64,000 nt of DNA from CALBPI01 sp038531945 (GTDB lineage Bacteria > Pseudomonadota > Gammaproteobacteria > Steroidobacterales > Woeseiaceae). How positions within the stretch are numbered: the first letter of the stretch is position 1; each line of letters starts with the position of its first letter. The translations under genes and the position numbers were made by a program. The notes beneath the pieces were generated by a model. That model had not been told where the DNA came from and searched no databases. It saw only the letters and a list, made by a program, of their open reading frames with translations. This document shows, in pieces, positions 41,829 to 51,564 of the stretch. The DNA is taken from NCBI GenBank assembly GCA_038531945.1, contig JBCBBH010000004.1, positions 62,001-126,000 of the forward strand, in the 5' to 3' direction.

Positions 41829-43292
41829 TCAACCGATGACTCGGGCACAAAGCGCGAGCAAACCACCCGGAACAATGCCTAGCGCAAGAATCGCAAGACC
41901 ATTGGCACTGAGTGCCAGCTTCATGTCGACGGATGCCTCAATCGGCGCATTGTCCTTGGCGTCATCGAAATACATGAACTTGAGGACCCGAAGGTAATAG
42001 TAGGCGCCGACCACCGAAAACAGGACCATCGTAATCGCTACTCCGACGAACACCGGCGCAGCATCGCCAACAGTGCGACTCGCTTGTAATACCGCCTCGA
42101 TGATGTGCAGCTTGGCCCAAAACCCGACCCACGGGGGAATGCCAGCCATCCCCAACATGAAACAAGCCATCATCGCGGCAAACCACGGGCTGCGCGCGTT
42201 CAATCCAGCAAAATCCTCAAGGTTCTCCGCCTCAAATCCAGCGCGCGACAGCAACGCTACGACACCGAAGGCGCCAGCTGCCGTAAACGCGTAGGTCAGC
42301 GTGTAGAACAATGCCGCCTGATAGCCTTCGTTATTGCCCGCGAAGAAGCCCAGCAAAATGAAACCAACGTGGGAAATCGTCGAGTATGCAAGCATTCGCT
42401 TGATGTTGGTCTGGGCGATCGCAACAACGTTACCAAGCGCGAGTGACAGAATCGCCAGTACCGCCAACATCTGATGCCATTGCTCGTGCAACAGCGGAAG
42501 TCCATCGATGAGTATGCGCGCGGCCAATGCAAACGATGCGATTTTCGACAGCGAACCGAGATACAACGTCACCGGCGTTCGCGCACCCTGATACACATCG
42601 GGTAGCCACATATGAAACGGCACCGCACCGAACTTGAACGCAATGCCGACGATCAAGAACGCCAATCCGAACCACAGCGCAATATCGTCCGAACCGACCC
42701 GTTGCAAGGCCGCCGTCATTTCCACGAAGTTGATCGTGCCGGTGATGCCATAGACCAGCGATACGCCATACAAAAACGCACCAGACGCAATTGCTCCCAG
42801 AACAAAGTACTTCATCGCAGCTTCCGCACAGATTCGCGAATCGCGATCGAATGCCACAAGCGCGTACAGCGACAAAGACAAAGTCTCCAAACCGAGATAG
42901 AGCGTCAAGAGACTGTTGGCGGAGATCATTACGAAGATCCCCAGCAGTCCAAACAGTGACAACAGATAAAACTCGCCCTTCCTCAGATTGTTTTTCATGA
43001 GGTAATCCCGCGAGTACACGAACACGAGCGCCAAGCAGGCGGTCGCCGCGACCTTAAGCACCGTCGCCAACATGTCCGAGACGTAGCTACCCGAGAAGGT
43101 TTCGATCCGCTCCCCTGGCGCTGTGTACAACGTACAAACCAGGACTACAGCCAGGCTGACCATCGATAGCCAAAACGTGATGATGCGCTTCTCGTCGCTA
43201 ACGAACAGATCGGCGATCAATACGACCGAAATCAAACCGAGTAGAACCATCTCGGGAATCGCGGGGCCAAAATTCGGAATTTCAAAAGTCAT
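41829..43292 (-). CDS. nuoN: NADH-quinone oxidoreductase subunit N
   Basis: Antiporter-like proton-pumping membrane subunit of complex I. It has 487 residues and about 14 transmembrane helices. The core contains the conserved glutamate-bearing LGLETLSLSLYALVAFDRDS and the helix-7 region IVGIAFKFGAVPFHMWLPDVYQGA with its pump lysine. It is last in the nuo operon, 15 nt after nuoM. tRNA-fMet follows. Confidence 0.97.
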   Translation of the reverse strand: MTFEIPNFGPAIPEMVLLGLISVVLIADLFVSDEKRIITFWLSMVSLAVVLVCTLYTAPGERIETFSGSYVSDMLATVLKVAATACLALVFVYSRDYLMKNNLRKGEFYLLSLFGLLGIFVMISANSLLTLYLGLETLSLSLYALVAFDRDSRICAEAAMKYFVLGAIASGAFLYGVSLVYGITGTINFVEMTAALQRVGSDDIALWFGLAFLIVGIAFKFGAVPFHMWLPDVYQGARTPVTLYLGSLSKIASFALAARILIDGLPLLHEQWHQMLAVLAILSLALGNVVAIAQTNIKRMLAYSTISHVGFILLGFFAGNNEGYQAALFYTLTYAFTAAGAFGVVALLSRAGFEAENLEDFAGLNARSPWFAAMMACFMLGMAGIPPWVGFWAKLHIIEAVLQASRTVGDAAPVFVGVAITMVLFSVVGAYYYLRVLKFMYFDDAKDNAPIEASVDMKLALSANGLAILALGIVPGGLLALCARVIG

Positions 43293-43307
43293 AACGACCT
43301 CGCCCGA

Positions 43308-44837
43308 TCAGAGCTTACTGCGACCGATGTGATCGACTAGCGCATCGACACTCGGTTGCATCATTTCAACCAGCGGTTGTGGCCACACGCCCAACAGCAA
43401 CACGCCGACTGCCAGCACAGTCAGCATCAAGAATTCGCGTGCATTGAGATCCTGCAAGGCAGCAACTTTATCGTTGGCTACCTCACCAAACAGGACGCGT
43501 TTCACCATCCAGAGCGTATACGATGCACCGAGGATCAAGGTCGTCGCGGCCAATAGCGCAATCCAGAAATTCGCCTTGAAGCTCGCCAGAATCACCATGA
43601 ACTCCCCGACGAAACCTGATGTCCCTGGCAACCCTGCATTGGACATGGCAAACAGCACCATAAAGGCACCGAACCATGGCATCGTGTTCACGACGCCGCC
43701 GTAGTCCCCGATGTTCCTGCTGTGGACACGGTCGTACATGACGCCGACACACAGGAACATCGCGCCGCTGATGAGTCCATGCGAAATCATCTGCACCATC
43801 GCTCCGGTGATTCCAAGCGCGACGCCATTGGTGTCGCCAGTCGATTCAAGGATGCCCCAGAACAGGAAAAAACCTAACGTCACGAAACCCATATGCGCGA
43901 TCGATGAATACGCGATGAGTTTCTTCATATCGGACTGCACGAGAGCTACCAGACCGATGTAGACGACGGCAATCAGCGACAGCGCAATTAACAACCAAGC
44001 AAGGCTGCCACTGGCGTCCGGCGTGATCGGGAGTGCGAGACGCACAAAACCGTAACCACCCATCTTCAACATCACCGCCGCCAGCACGACGGATCCACCT
44101 GTCGGCGCTTCGACGTGCGCGTCGGGTAACCAGGTGTGGACCGGCCACATCGGCACCTTGACGGCAAACGCTGCGACAAACGACAAGAAGATCAGCGTCT
44201 GCGCGGTCGCGTCGATCGGGACCTTGTGGAACTCGAGGAGATCATAGCTGCCGGTGCGCGTGTAGAGATAAATCAGCGACACCAACATGAACACTGACCC
44301 GAGGAAGGTGTAGAGAAAAAACTTGATGGTCGCGTAGATCCGACGTTGCCCACCCCATACTCCAATGATAAGGAACATGGGTACCAGCATCGCTTCCCAG
44401 AACACGTAAAACAGCATCGCGTCGAGCGCGCAGAACACACCGATCATCAAGCCTTCGAGGATCAGAAACGCGGCAAAATATTGTGCGCTCCGATCCTTGA
44501 TGACCTCCCAGGCGGAGATCAACACAAGCGGCGTGATGAAGGTCGTTAGGAGAATCAGTGGTGCAGACAAACCATCAACGCCGAGGTAGTACTCCGCGTT
44601 GAAGCGGGTAATCCACGGTAGCCGTTCCACGAACTGCATCGCAGCCGTTGACTTGTCGAATTGCAACAACAGCGGTAGGGAAAACGCCGCGATCAACAGT
44701 GACGCCAACAGGCTAAACCAACGCATGGCCTTCGCACGCGCGCTGGTTCGGTCACCGCCATCACCGATAAGCAGTGCCGCAAACCCGGCAACCACGGGCA
44801 ACCAAATCAACAAACTCAATAAATTTTTCGTTGTCAT
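43308..44837 (-). CDS. nuoM: NADH-quinone oxidoreductase subunit M
   Basis: Second antiporter-like pump of complex I. It has 509 residues with about 14 membrane helices. Conserved segments include FYVFWEAMLVPMFLIIGVWGG (with the essential glutamate) and FAVKVPMWPVHTWLPDAHVEAPT (with the pump lysine). It lies 21 nt after nuoL. Confidence 0.97.
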   Translation of the reverse strand: MTTKNLLSLLIWLPVVAGFAALLIGDGGDRTSARAKAMRWFSLLASLLIAAFSLPLLLQFDKSTAAMQFVERLPWITRFNAEYYLGVDGLSAPLILLTTFITPLVLISAWEVIKDRSAQYFAAFLILEGLMIGVFCALDAMLFYVFWEAMLVPMFLIIGVWGGQRRIYATIKFFLYTFLGSVFMLVSLIYLYTRTGSYDLLEFHKVPIDATAQTLIFLSFVAAFAVKVPMWPVHTWLPDAHVEAPTGGSVVLAAVMLKMGGYGFVRLALPITPDASGSLAWLLIALSLIAVVYIGLVALVQSDMKKLIAYSSIAHMGFVTLGFFLFWGILESTGDTNGVALGITGAMVQMISHGLISGAMFLCVGVMYDRVHSRNIGDYGGVVNTMPWFGAFMVLFAMSNAGLPGTSGFVGEFMVILASFKANFWIALLAATTLILGASYTLWMVKRVLFGEVANDKVAALQDLNAREFLMLTVLAVGVLLLGVWPQPLVEMMQPSVDALVDHIGRSKL

Positions 44838-44858
44838 TATCGTAAGAGTCCGGACACG

Positions 44859-46826
44859 CTATTGAGCGCCATACAGAAGCCAGCCCAGTAGCAGCGTCAA
44901 ACCGATCACCATGGCGAATGCGTAGAAGTAGAGGTACCCGGCCTGAACCTTGCGGATAACACGCGACGATGCAGCCACAAGACGCGCACTACCATTGACC
45001 AATGCCCCGTCGATCAGCGTCTGGTCGCCGAGTTTCCATAGACCTTTGCCTAGCAAACGCCCGCCGCCAGCCATGCCTTTTATCCAGAGGTCGTCGGCGT
45101 AGTATTTATTCTCCAGCACGCGACGAACGGCTGACAGTCGAGTCGCGAAGCTCTCTGCGATCGAAGGTCGCTTCAGCCAGACAAACCACGCGGTCACCGC
45201 ACCTGCGAGCGCCAGCCACACTGCAGGCCCCTGCAGCGCGTGCAGCACGAACGCAACCGGGCCATGCCAATGATTGCCAAGCAACAACAGCGGGTCGGTA
45301 TCCGGGTGCGGCATGATCGAGCCGTCAAAGAAGTACCCAAACAACATCGGCTGAATGGTCACGTAGCCAATCAACGCGGATGGAATGGCAAGCAACACCA
45401 ACGGCAGCGTCACAACCCAAGGACTCTCTTTCAAATGTTCGCGGGTATGTTCGTCCATCCTCGGCTTACCATGGAAAACCAGGAAGAACATACGGAAGGA
45501 GTACAGAGACGTCACAAAAACGCCTGTCAGCACACTCCAATAAGCGACCGTGTAGGGCCACGCATGGCGCAAATGCCCTGCTTCTGCAACCGCTTCGATC
45601 AGTACATCTTTCGAGAAAAACCCTGACGTAAACGGAAAACCGATAAGCGCGAGTGTCCCGATCAGGGATGTGACGTAGGTAATCGGCATGTACTTACGCA
45701 GACCGCCCATCTTGCGGATGTCCTGCTCGTGGTGCATCGCGATAATGACCGAACCCGCAGCCAGGAACAGCAGCGCTTTAAAAAACGCGTGCGTCATGAG
45801 ATGGAATACACCGGCCGCGTACGCGGACGCACCCAGCGCGACTGTCATGTAGCCCAACTGGGATAGTGTCGAGTAGGCCACCACGCGTTTGATGTCGTTC
45901 TGGATGACCCCGAGCAGCCCCATGAAAAACGCTGTTATGGCACCGATCACCAGGATGAACTCGAGTGCGCCCGGCGCCAGCTCAAACAGCGGCGACATAC
46001 GCGCCACCATAAAGATGCCTGCCGTCACCATGGTCGCGGCGTGGATTAACGCCGAGATGGGTGTGGGCCCTTCCATAGAGTCTGGCAGCCACACGTGCAG
46101 CGGCGCCTGTGCCGACTTGCCCATCGCACCGATGAACAACAGGACGCATATTACCGTGAGCGCGTGCCAAGGCGTGTCGCCCCATACCGCTATCGTCTCG
46201 TTGGCCAACGATGGTGCCGATGCGAAAACATAGGCGTAGTCGAGAGAGCCAGTGAACGCGACCACACCCGCAATCCCGAGAAGGAATCCGAAGTCCCCCA
46301 CACGGTTCACGAGGAACGCCTTGAGGTTTGCAAAGATCGCCGTCGGCTTCTTGTACCAAAAGCCGATCAACAGGTAAGAAACCAGGCCAACCGCCTCCCA
46401 ACCGAAAAACAGCTGGAGAAAATTGTTGGACATAACCAGCATTAGCATCGCGAATGTAAACAGCGATATATAGCTGAAGAACCGCTGATAGCCGGGGTCG
46501 TCGCGCATGTAGCCGATGGTGTAGATGTGCACCATCAACGAAACGAAAGTAACCACAAACATCATCATGGCCGACAGACGGTCGATCAAAAAACCGACTT
46601 CCATGCGCAAGCCGTCGGCGACGGCCCACGTGTACACCGTGTAGTTTTCGGCCGCACCGCCAAGGCCGACATGCTGTAGAACTCGGAACGACAATACGCA
46701 ACTCAGGGCTACCGCCCCAATCGTCAACAGGTGTGCCGCTGTTCGGCCGATCTGACGTCCGAACAATCCGGCAATTGCCGACGCGACAAGCGGTGCCAAT
46801 ACGATGGTCAGGTGAGTCTGATACAT
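44859..46826 (-). CDS. nuoL: NADH-quinone oxidoreductase subunit L
   Basis: Largest antiporter-like subunit, distal end of the membrane arm. It has 655 residues. The pump core includes FFGWEAVGLVSYLLIGFWY and AMGKSAQAPLHVWLPDSMEGPTP. The C-terminal part holds the long lateral amphipathic helix and a final membrane helix. The start is 4 nt after nuoK ends. Confidence 0.97.
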   Translation of the reverse strand: MYQTHLTIVLAPLVASAIAGLFGRQIGRTAAHLLTIGAVALSCVLSFRVLQHVGLGGAAENYTVYTWAVADGLRMEVGFLIDRLSAMMMFVVTFVSLMVHIYTIGYMRDDPGYQRFFSYISLFTFAMLMLVMSNNFLQLFFGWEAVGLVSYLLIGFWYKKPTAIFANLKAFLVNRVGDFGFLLGIAGVVAFTGSLDYAYVFASAPSLANETIAVWGDTPWHALTVICVLLFIGAMGKSAQAPLHVWLPDSMEGPTPISALIHAATMVTAGIFMVARMSPLFELAPGALEFILVIGAITAFFMGLLGVIQNDIKRVVAYSTLSQLGYMTVALGASAYAAGVFHLMTHAFFKALLFLAAGSVIIAMHHEQDIRKMGGLRKYMPITYVTSLIGTLALIGFPFTSGFFSKDVLIEAVAEAGHLRHAWPYTVAYWSVLTGVFVTSLYSFRMFFLVFHGKPRMDEHTREHLKESPWVVTLPLVLLAIPSALIGYVTIQPMLFGYFFDGSIMPHPDTDPLLLLGNHWHGPVAFVLHALQGPAVWLALAGAVTAWFVWLKRPSIAESFATRLSAVRRVLENKYYADDLWIKGMAGGGRLLGKGLWKLGDQTLIDGALVNGSARLVAASSRVIRKVQAGYLYFYAFAMVIGLTLLLGWLLYGAQ

Positions 46827-46830
46827 CTCC

Positions 46831-47139
46831 CTACCCCTTCATCTCGGTGAGCTCATCCACGTTAATACTGCGACGGTTGCGAAACAGCACGACCAAAATA
46901 GCGAGTCCTATCGCCGCCTCAGCGGCAGCGACGGTCAGGATAAAGAACACGAAAACCTGACCAACCGTGTCGCCGAGATAGCGCGAAAATGCGATGAAAT
47001 TAAAGTTTACCGCCAGCAGCATTAGCTCGATGCACATCAAAAGAACGATGATGTTCCGACGGTTGATAAAGATCCCCGCCACACTGATGGAAAACAGGAT
47101 TGCTGATAAAGTCAGGTAATGCTGGAGGCCAACGGTCAT
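46831..47139 (-). CDS. nuoK: NADH-quinone oxidoreductase subunit K
   Basis: Small membrane subunit (102 residues, three helices) of the proton path, related to MnhC/MrpC. The segments FINRRNIIVLLMCIELMLLAVNFNFIAF and AAAEAAIGLAILVVLFRNR carry the two conserved membrane glutamates. It overlaps nuoJ by 4 nt. Confidence 0.97.
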   Translation of the reverse strand: MTVGLQHYLTLSAILFSISVAGIFINRRNIIVLLMCIELMLLAVNFNFIAFSRYLGDTVGQVFVFFILTVAAAEAAIGLAILVVLFRNRRSINVDELTEMKG

Positions 47140-47738
47140 TGCTTCTCCTCCGCCGGCATGCTGACCAAGCGGACACGGTCGTCACGATTAACGGCCACTT
47201 GCTTGGCCACGTCCTGGACTTTCAGTCCGGGGCGCTTGCGCATCGTCAGAGTGATCGCAGCAACAATGGCCAACAGGAGAATCACAGACGCCATCTCGAA
47301 GGCAAAGACGTGCTCCGTGTACAACACCTCACCCAGTGCGCGGGTGTTGCTGTAGTTCTCAGGCAACGGCGGTGCATCAACCATCGTGGCAATACCGAAG
47401 CTTCGCATCCAGATCACCTGTCCGAGCTCTACGATCATGATCAATGCGACGACCAGGCCAACCGGTGTATATCTTGCGAACCCGTCTCGCAGGACTTCCG
47501 TGTTGATGTCGAGCATCATCACGACGAACAAAAACAGCACCATCACCGCGCCGACATAAACGAGCACCAGTGCGATCGCCAGAAATTCCGCTTCGAGCAA
47601 CAACCAGAGGACAGCGCTGTTAAAAAATGACAGCACCAGGAACATGACCGCATGCACCGGATTTCTGGACGCCACTACCCCGATTGCCGCGCCTACCAGC
47701 ACTGCGGCAAACGTGTAGAACATTAGGCTCACCAACAC
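47136..47738 (-). CDS. nuoJ: NADH-quinone oxidoreductase subunit J
   Basis: Membrane subunit with five helices; 200 residues. Signature SRNPVHAVMFLVLSFFNSAVLW and VYVGAVMVLFLFVVMMLDI (the pi-bulge helix region). The start GTG 47738 has GGGGAT eight nt upstream and gives the usual family N-terminus; ATG 47723 is an alternative. There is a 45-nt gap to nuoI. Confidence 0.96.
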   Translation of the reverse strand: MLVSLMFYTFAAVLVGAAIGVVASRNPVHAVMFLVLSFFNSAVLWLLLEAEFLAIALVLVYVGAVMVLFLFVVMMLDINTEVLRDGFARYTPVGLVVALIMIVELGQVIWMRSFGIATMVDAPPLPENYSNTRALGEVLYTEHVFAFEMASVILLLAIVAAITLTMRKRPGLKVQDVAKQVAVNRDDRVRLVSMPAEEKQ

Positions 47739-47783
47739 GTTGTTATCCCCAGGCGCAAGCGCGCCGAATTATTGTTTCAGCTT

Positions 47784-48272
47784 CTACCGGTACGAAGCGT
47801 CAGCTGCCTTGTCGGCTGCGATCATCGATTCGTAACGTTCCCCGACCGCCAACAGCTTGTCTTTGGTCATGATGTTCTCGCCGCGGTTTTCCATGTGATA
47901 TTCATGAATCCGCGTTTCTACAATGGCATCCACCGGGCAGGCTTCTTCGCAAAAACCGCAGTAGATACATTTGAACAGATCGATGTCGTAGCGCGTGGTT
48001 CGACGCGTGCCGTCCGCACTGACATCCGACTCAATGGTGATTGCCAGTGCCGGGCAGACCGCCTCGCACAGCTTGCACGCGATGCAGCGCTCCTCACCAT
48101 TCGCGTAGCGGCGCAACGCATGCAGTCCACGGAACCTCGCAGATTGTGGAATCTTCTCTTCCGGGTAGTTGATCGTGACCTTCCGCTTGAACAGGTTCCG
48201 CCCTGTTAACGCAAGCCCTTTGATCAATTCCGGCAGGAAAAATGTTTTGGCAAAATTTCTTACTGCGCTCAT
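47784..48272 (-). CDS. nuoI: NADH-quinone oxidoreductase subunit I
   Basis: Peripheral ferredoxin-like subunit carrying clusters N6a and N6b. It has 162 residues. Two C-x2-C-x2-C-x3-CP motifs are present (RCIACKLCEAVCPALA and KCIYCGFCEEACPVDA). The intervening segment and the HEYHMENRGENIMTK tail are standard. It lies 4 nt after nuoH. Confidence 0.97.
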   Translation of the reverse strand: MSAVRNFAKTFFLPELIKGLALTGRNLFKRKVTINYPEEKIPQSARFRGLHALRRYANGEERCIACKLCEAVCPALAITIESDVSADGTRRTTRYDIDLFKCIYCGFCEEACPVDAIVETRIHEYHMENRGENIMTKDKLLAVGERYESMIAADKAADASYR

Positions 48273-48276
48273 GACA

Positions 48277-49407
48277 CTACCCCGTGGCTATCTCGGGCCA
48301 CCACCAACCCCACTGTTTCCAGATCAGGACCGCCTCAACGCCGATCCAGACTATGGTCACCGGGATAAACACCTTCCAGCCCAGACGCATGATTTGATCG
48401 TATCGGTATCGCGGAAACGTCGCCCGGAACCAAAGGAAACAAAACAGGAAGAACGATGTCTTCAGGGCGAACCAGAAGAAACTGGGTTGGCCGGCCCACG
48501 ACTCGCTGCCGAGCAAACCCTCGAACGGTGACAACCAGCCGCCCATGAACAGAATCGCAGTCAGTGCAGCGATCAAAATCATGTTGGCGTACTCGGCGAG
48601 GAAGAACACCGCGAAGGCGACGCCCGAGTATTCAACGTGGAAGCCGGCCACAATCTCCGACTCACCTTCCGCAACATCGAAGGGTGCTCGATTCGTCTCT
48701 GCAACACCGGAGATAAAGTAGATAACGAATAGCGGCAACAGTGGCCACATGAACCAATGCAACGTGCCACCCGACTGCGCTTCGATGATATCGCCCAAAT
48801 TCAGACTGCCGGCTGCCATCAAGACGCCGACAAGGGCAAAACCCATGGCGATCTCGTACGCGACGATTTGGGCCGCGGACCGCATTGCGCCGAGCAAAGC
48901 GTACTTCGAATTCGTCGCCCAACCCGCGAGGATTACGCCGTACACGCCCATCGATGTCAGCGCGAGTACGTAAAGCAGTCCCGCGTCGATATCCGCGAGA
49001 ACAAAACCATCCGATACCGGCATCACAGCCCAAGTCGCAAACGCAGGTGTGATCGCAAGCAATGGCGCAATGATGAACAGAAAGCGGCTGGAATTGGCAG
49101 GAACGATGACTTCTTTGAACAGCAGCTTGAAGACGTCCGCAAACGGCTGCAACAACCCCTTGAAGCCGACCCGATTGGGCCCGACTCGATTCTGGATGTA
49201 CCCAATAATCTTTCGCTCAGCGAACGTCATGTACGCCACGCAAAGAATCAAGCACACGGTGACCGCAAGGATCTGCAACGTAATCCAGGCAGGGACTCGT
49301 ATCATGTCTGGCAAGGCGAACCACTCAGGTGGTGCGGAAGCCGCATGCGCGGGCGTTGCAATAGCCAACAAACCCAAGCCGAGCAGAGTCAGAGCGCGCC
49401 AGCTCAT
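48277..49407 (-). CDS. nuoH: NADH-quinone oxidoreductase subunit H, with signal-peptide-like N-terminus
   Basis: Membrane subunit at the quinone-binding junction; eight helices. It has 376 residues. Conserved parts are AERKIIGYIQNRVGPNRVG, the acidic loop ETNRAPFDVAEGESEIVAGFHVEYS and FRATFPRYRYDQIM. The first 23 residues (MSWRALTLLGLGLLAIATPAHA) look like a cleavable signal peptide ahead of the usual start region, which is uncommon. The ATG overlaps the nuoG stop by 4 nt, supporting this start. Confidence 0.95.
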   Translation of the reverse strand: MSWRALTLLGLGLLAIATPAHAASAPPEWFALPDMIRVPAWITLQILAVTVCLILCVAYMTFAERKIIGYIQNRVGPNRVGFKGLLQPFADVFKLLFKEVIVPANSSRFLFIIAPLLAITPAFATWAVMPVSDGFVLADIDAGLLYVLALTSMGVYGVILAGWATNSKYALLGAMRSAAQIVAYEIAMGFALVGVLMAAGSLNLGDIIEAQSGGTLHWFMWPLLPLFVIYFISGVAETNRAPFDVAEGESEIVAGFHVEYSGVAFAVFFLAEYANMILIAALTAILFMGGWLSPFEGLLGSESWAGQPSFFWFALKTSFFLFCFLWFRATFPRYRYDQIMRLGWKVFIPVTIVWIGVEAVLIWKQWGWWWPEIATG

Positions 49408-51545
49408 GCACTTTTCTCCAGAGCCGGTCCTTCGTGAATCGAGTCTGACGCCGCGTTGGTCTGCTGCAACGCTCGCGCACGACGCACGACAGGATCGCTG
49501 TCGTAAATCCCTCGTTCGACCATATCCACGGCAGCCACTGCGGTGGTCGCTGAAGGCTGCGGCAATGGATCGACACCCACTGGCTGCGCCGCCTCAATCG
49601 ACTGCATGGCAGCCTCCCGGACTTGCTCCGCGTCGTTGTAATTGATATCCGAAAAGCCGAGCAAGTCGGCGAGCGCGCGCAGAACTTTCCAGCCCGGTCG
49701 CGACTCACCGACTGGCGTTGCGACGCCACGCCACGATTGCGCACGCCCTTCAACATTGACGAACGTCCCCGCCGTCTCAGCAAATGTGCCGATCGGCAGC
49801 GCCAAATCTACGGTTTCGGCCAGCGATTCGTCGAAGTACGGTGACAATGCTATGACTGTGTCCGCCTTGCGCAGACCACCGATCGCAGATGGATGCAGCG
49901 CAGCAAGATCCGAGTCAGGGTCGACACCCCACAACACGAGCGTTTTCGGCGGAGTTGCGAGCATCTCAGTAATGCTCTTTCCGGTCTCGGAACGGGCGCT
50001 GCCACCAATTCCTCGGTGCGGCAACACGCCTGCCATTGCGTTTCCAGCTGCATTCGGTCCGGCCGTGACATCACCCAGAGCCGCCCCGGTGATACGTGCG
50101 AGTTCCGCTGCAACTGCGCGTAAGGCGGCATACCGCGAATGCGTGCGCGCGGCCATGCCGAGGACAATTACGGCGCGCTCCGCGTGGCGCAACTGCCGGG
50201 CAATACTACTCGCCTCCGAGTCGTCGTCTTTCTCTGCACGAGCTGCGTCCAGAACAGATTCCAGCGCACTCAACGGATCGTCGGTGATCGCAGCAGCACG
50301 ATCAAAAAGATACTGTGTGGACGTCTGATCGATCGTCGCCACGCTCGCACCTTTCAGAGCCGCCTTCCGAACACGATGCGCGAGTATTGGCGCTTCCTCT
50401 CGCAGACGTGCGCCGACCAACAATATGCCCTGCTGCTGCTCCAACTCGTCAATCGCGATGCCCAGGGTCGGTACTAACGGCTCGAACGCCTGGTAAGACG
50501 TGTCTCGTTGCCCCAGCCGAGAGTCGATGTCATTTGTGCCGAGATGATCAGCAAGGCGGGCTAACAGAAACGACTCTTCGAGCGTCGCTGTCGGCGATAC
50601 GATGAAACCAATGTCGCCGTCGGAGTCACGGAGCGTGGTCGCAAGCTGCGACAACCCAGTCTCCCAGGTCGTCGATTCCCAAACGTCGTCGACTTTACGC
50701 CGGACCGTCATCAGCCGATCCTCGGAATAAACACCTTCGTACGAAAAGCGGTCGCGATCTGAAAGCCAAGTTTCATTGATCGCCTCGTTCGCACGCGGGA
50801 CCACCCGCTTGATACGCCCGCGGAGGCTGTGAACAAAAAGGTTGGAGCCAACGCAATCATGCGCACCAATCATCGGCTCCTGCACCATCTCCCACGCACG
50901 GGCACTGTAGCGATAAGGCTTGTTATTCAACGCGCCTACCGGACACAGATCGATGATGTTGGCCGACAACTCATGATCGACATTTTTCTCGATGTAAGTG
51001 CCGATCTGCATATTCTCGCCACGGCCCGTGGTGCCCAGTTCCTGGATACCCTGGATTTCCTGACCGAAACGAACACAGCGCGTGCAGTGAATGCAGCGAG
51101 TCATGTCCGTCGATACTAATGGACCGATATTTTTATCCTTTACGACCCGCTTCTTCTCTGTGTAGCGAGAGACATCGCGGCCATAGCCCATCGCGAGGTC
51201 TTGTAATTCGCACTCGCCACCTTGATCGCAAATTGGGCAGTCCAATGGGTGGTTGATCAGCAAAAACTCCATCGTCGCGCGTTGCGCCGAAATCGCGTAA
51301 CGAGACTTCGTGGAGACTTTCATGCCATCGGCCACCGGCGTGGCGCATGCCGGCAAAGGTTTAGGTGCGCGTTCCACCTCTACCAGACACATGCGGCAGT
51401 TTGCCGCGACTGAAAGCTTCTCGTGATAACAGAACCGCGGAACATACGCACCGACCTTGTCGGTGACTTCGATCAGCATCTGGCCGCGTTTGGCGGTGAC
51501 TTCCTCACCGTCCACTTCCAACGTAATTGTGTTGTCGTCGCTCAT
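49404..51545 (-). CDS. nuoG: NADH-quinone oxidoreductase subunit G
   Basis: Largest peripheral subunit, carrying several iron-sulfur clusters. It has 713 residues from ATG 51545 (MSDDNTITLEVDGEEV). An N-terminal ferredoxin domain has C-x10-C-x2-C type ligands (FCYHEKLSVAANCRMCLVEVE). Next come the HxxxC-containing N5 region (HPLDCPICDQGGECELQD) and a CxxCxxC...C cluster (TRCIHCTRC). The C-terminal half is a molybdopterin-oxidoreductase-like domain without cofactor. The upstream in-frame extension overlaps nuoF and is unlikely. It follows nuoF by 19 nt. Confidence 0.96.
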   Translation of the reverse strand: MSDDNTITLEVDGEEVTAKRGQMLIEVTDKVGAYVPRFCYHEKLSVAANCRMCLVEVERAPKPLPACATPVADGMKVSTKSRYAISAQRATMEFLLINHPLDCPICDQGGECELQDLAMGYGRDVSRYTEKKRVVKDKNIGPLVSTDMTRCIHCTRCVRFGQEIQGIQELGTTGRGENMQIGTYIEKNVDHELSANIIDLCPVGALNNKPYRYSARAWEMVQEPMIGAHDCVGSNLFVHSLRGRIKRVVPRANEAINETWLSDRDRFSYEGVYSEDRLMTVRRKVDDVWESTTWETGLSQLATTLRDSDGDIGFIVSPTATLEESFLLARLADHLGTNDIDSRLGQRDTSYQAFEPLVPTLGIAIDELEQQQGILLVGARLREEAPILAHRVRKAALKGASVATIDQTSTQYLFDRAAAITDDPLSALESVLDAARAEKDDDSEASSIARQLRHAERAVIVLGMAARTHSRYAALRAVAAELARITGAALGDVTAGPNAAGNAMAGVLPHRGIGGSARSETGKSITEMLATPPKTLVLWGVDPDSDLAALHPSAIGGLRKADTVIALSPYFDESLAETVDLALPIGTFAETAGTFVNVEGRAQSWRGVATPVGESRPGWKVLRALADLLGFSDINYNDAEQVREAAMQSIEAAQPVGVDPLPQPSATTAVAAVDMVERGIYDSDPVVRRARALQQTNAASDSIHEGPALEKSA

Positions 51546-51564
51546 CGTCGTATCACCGATGGGT

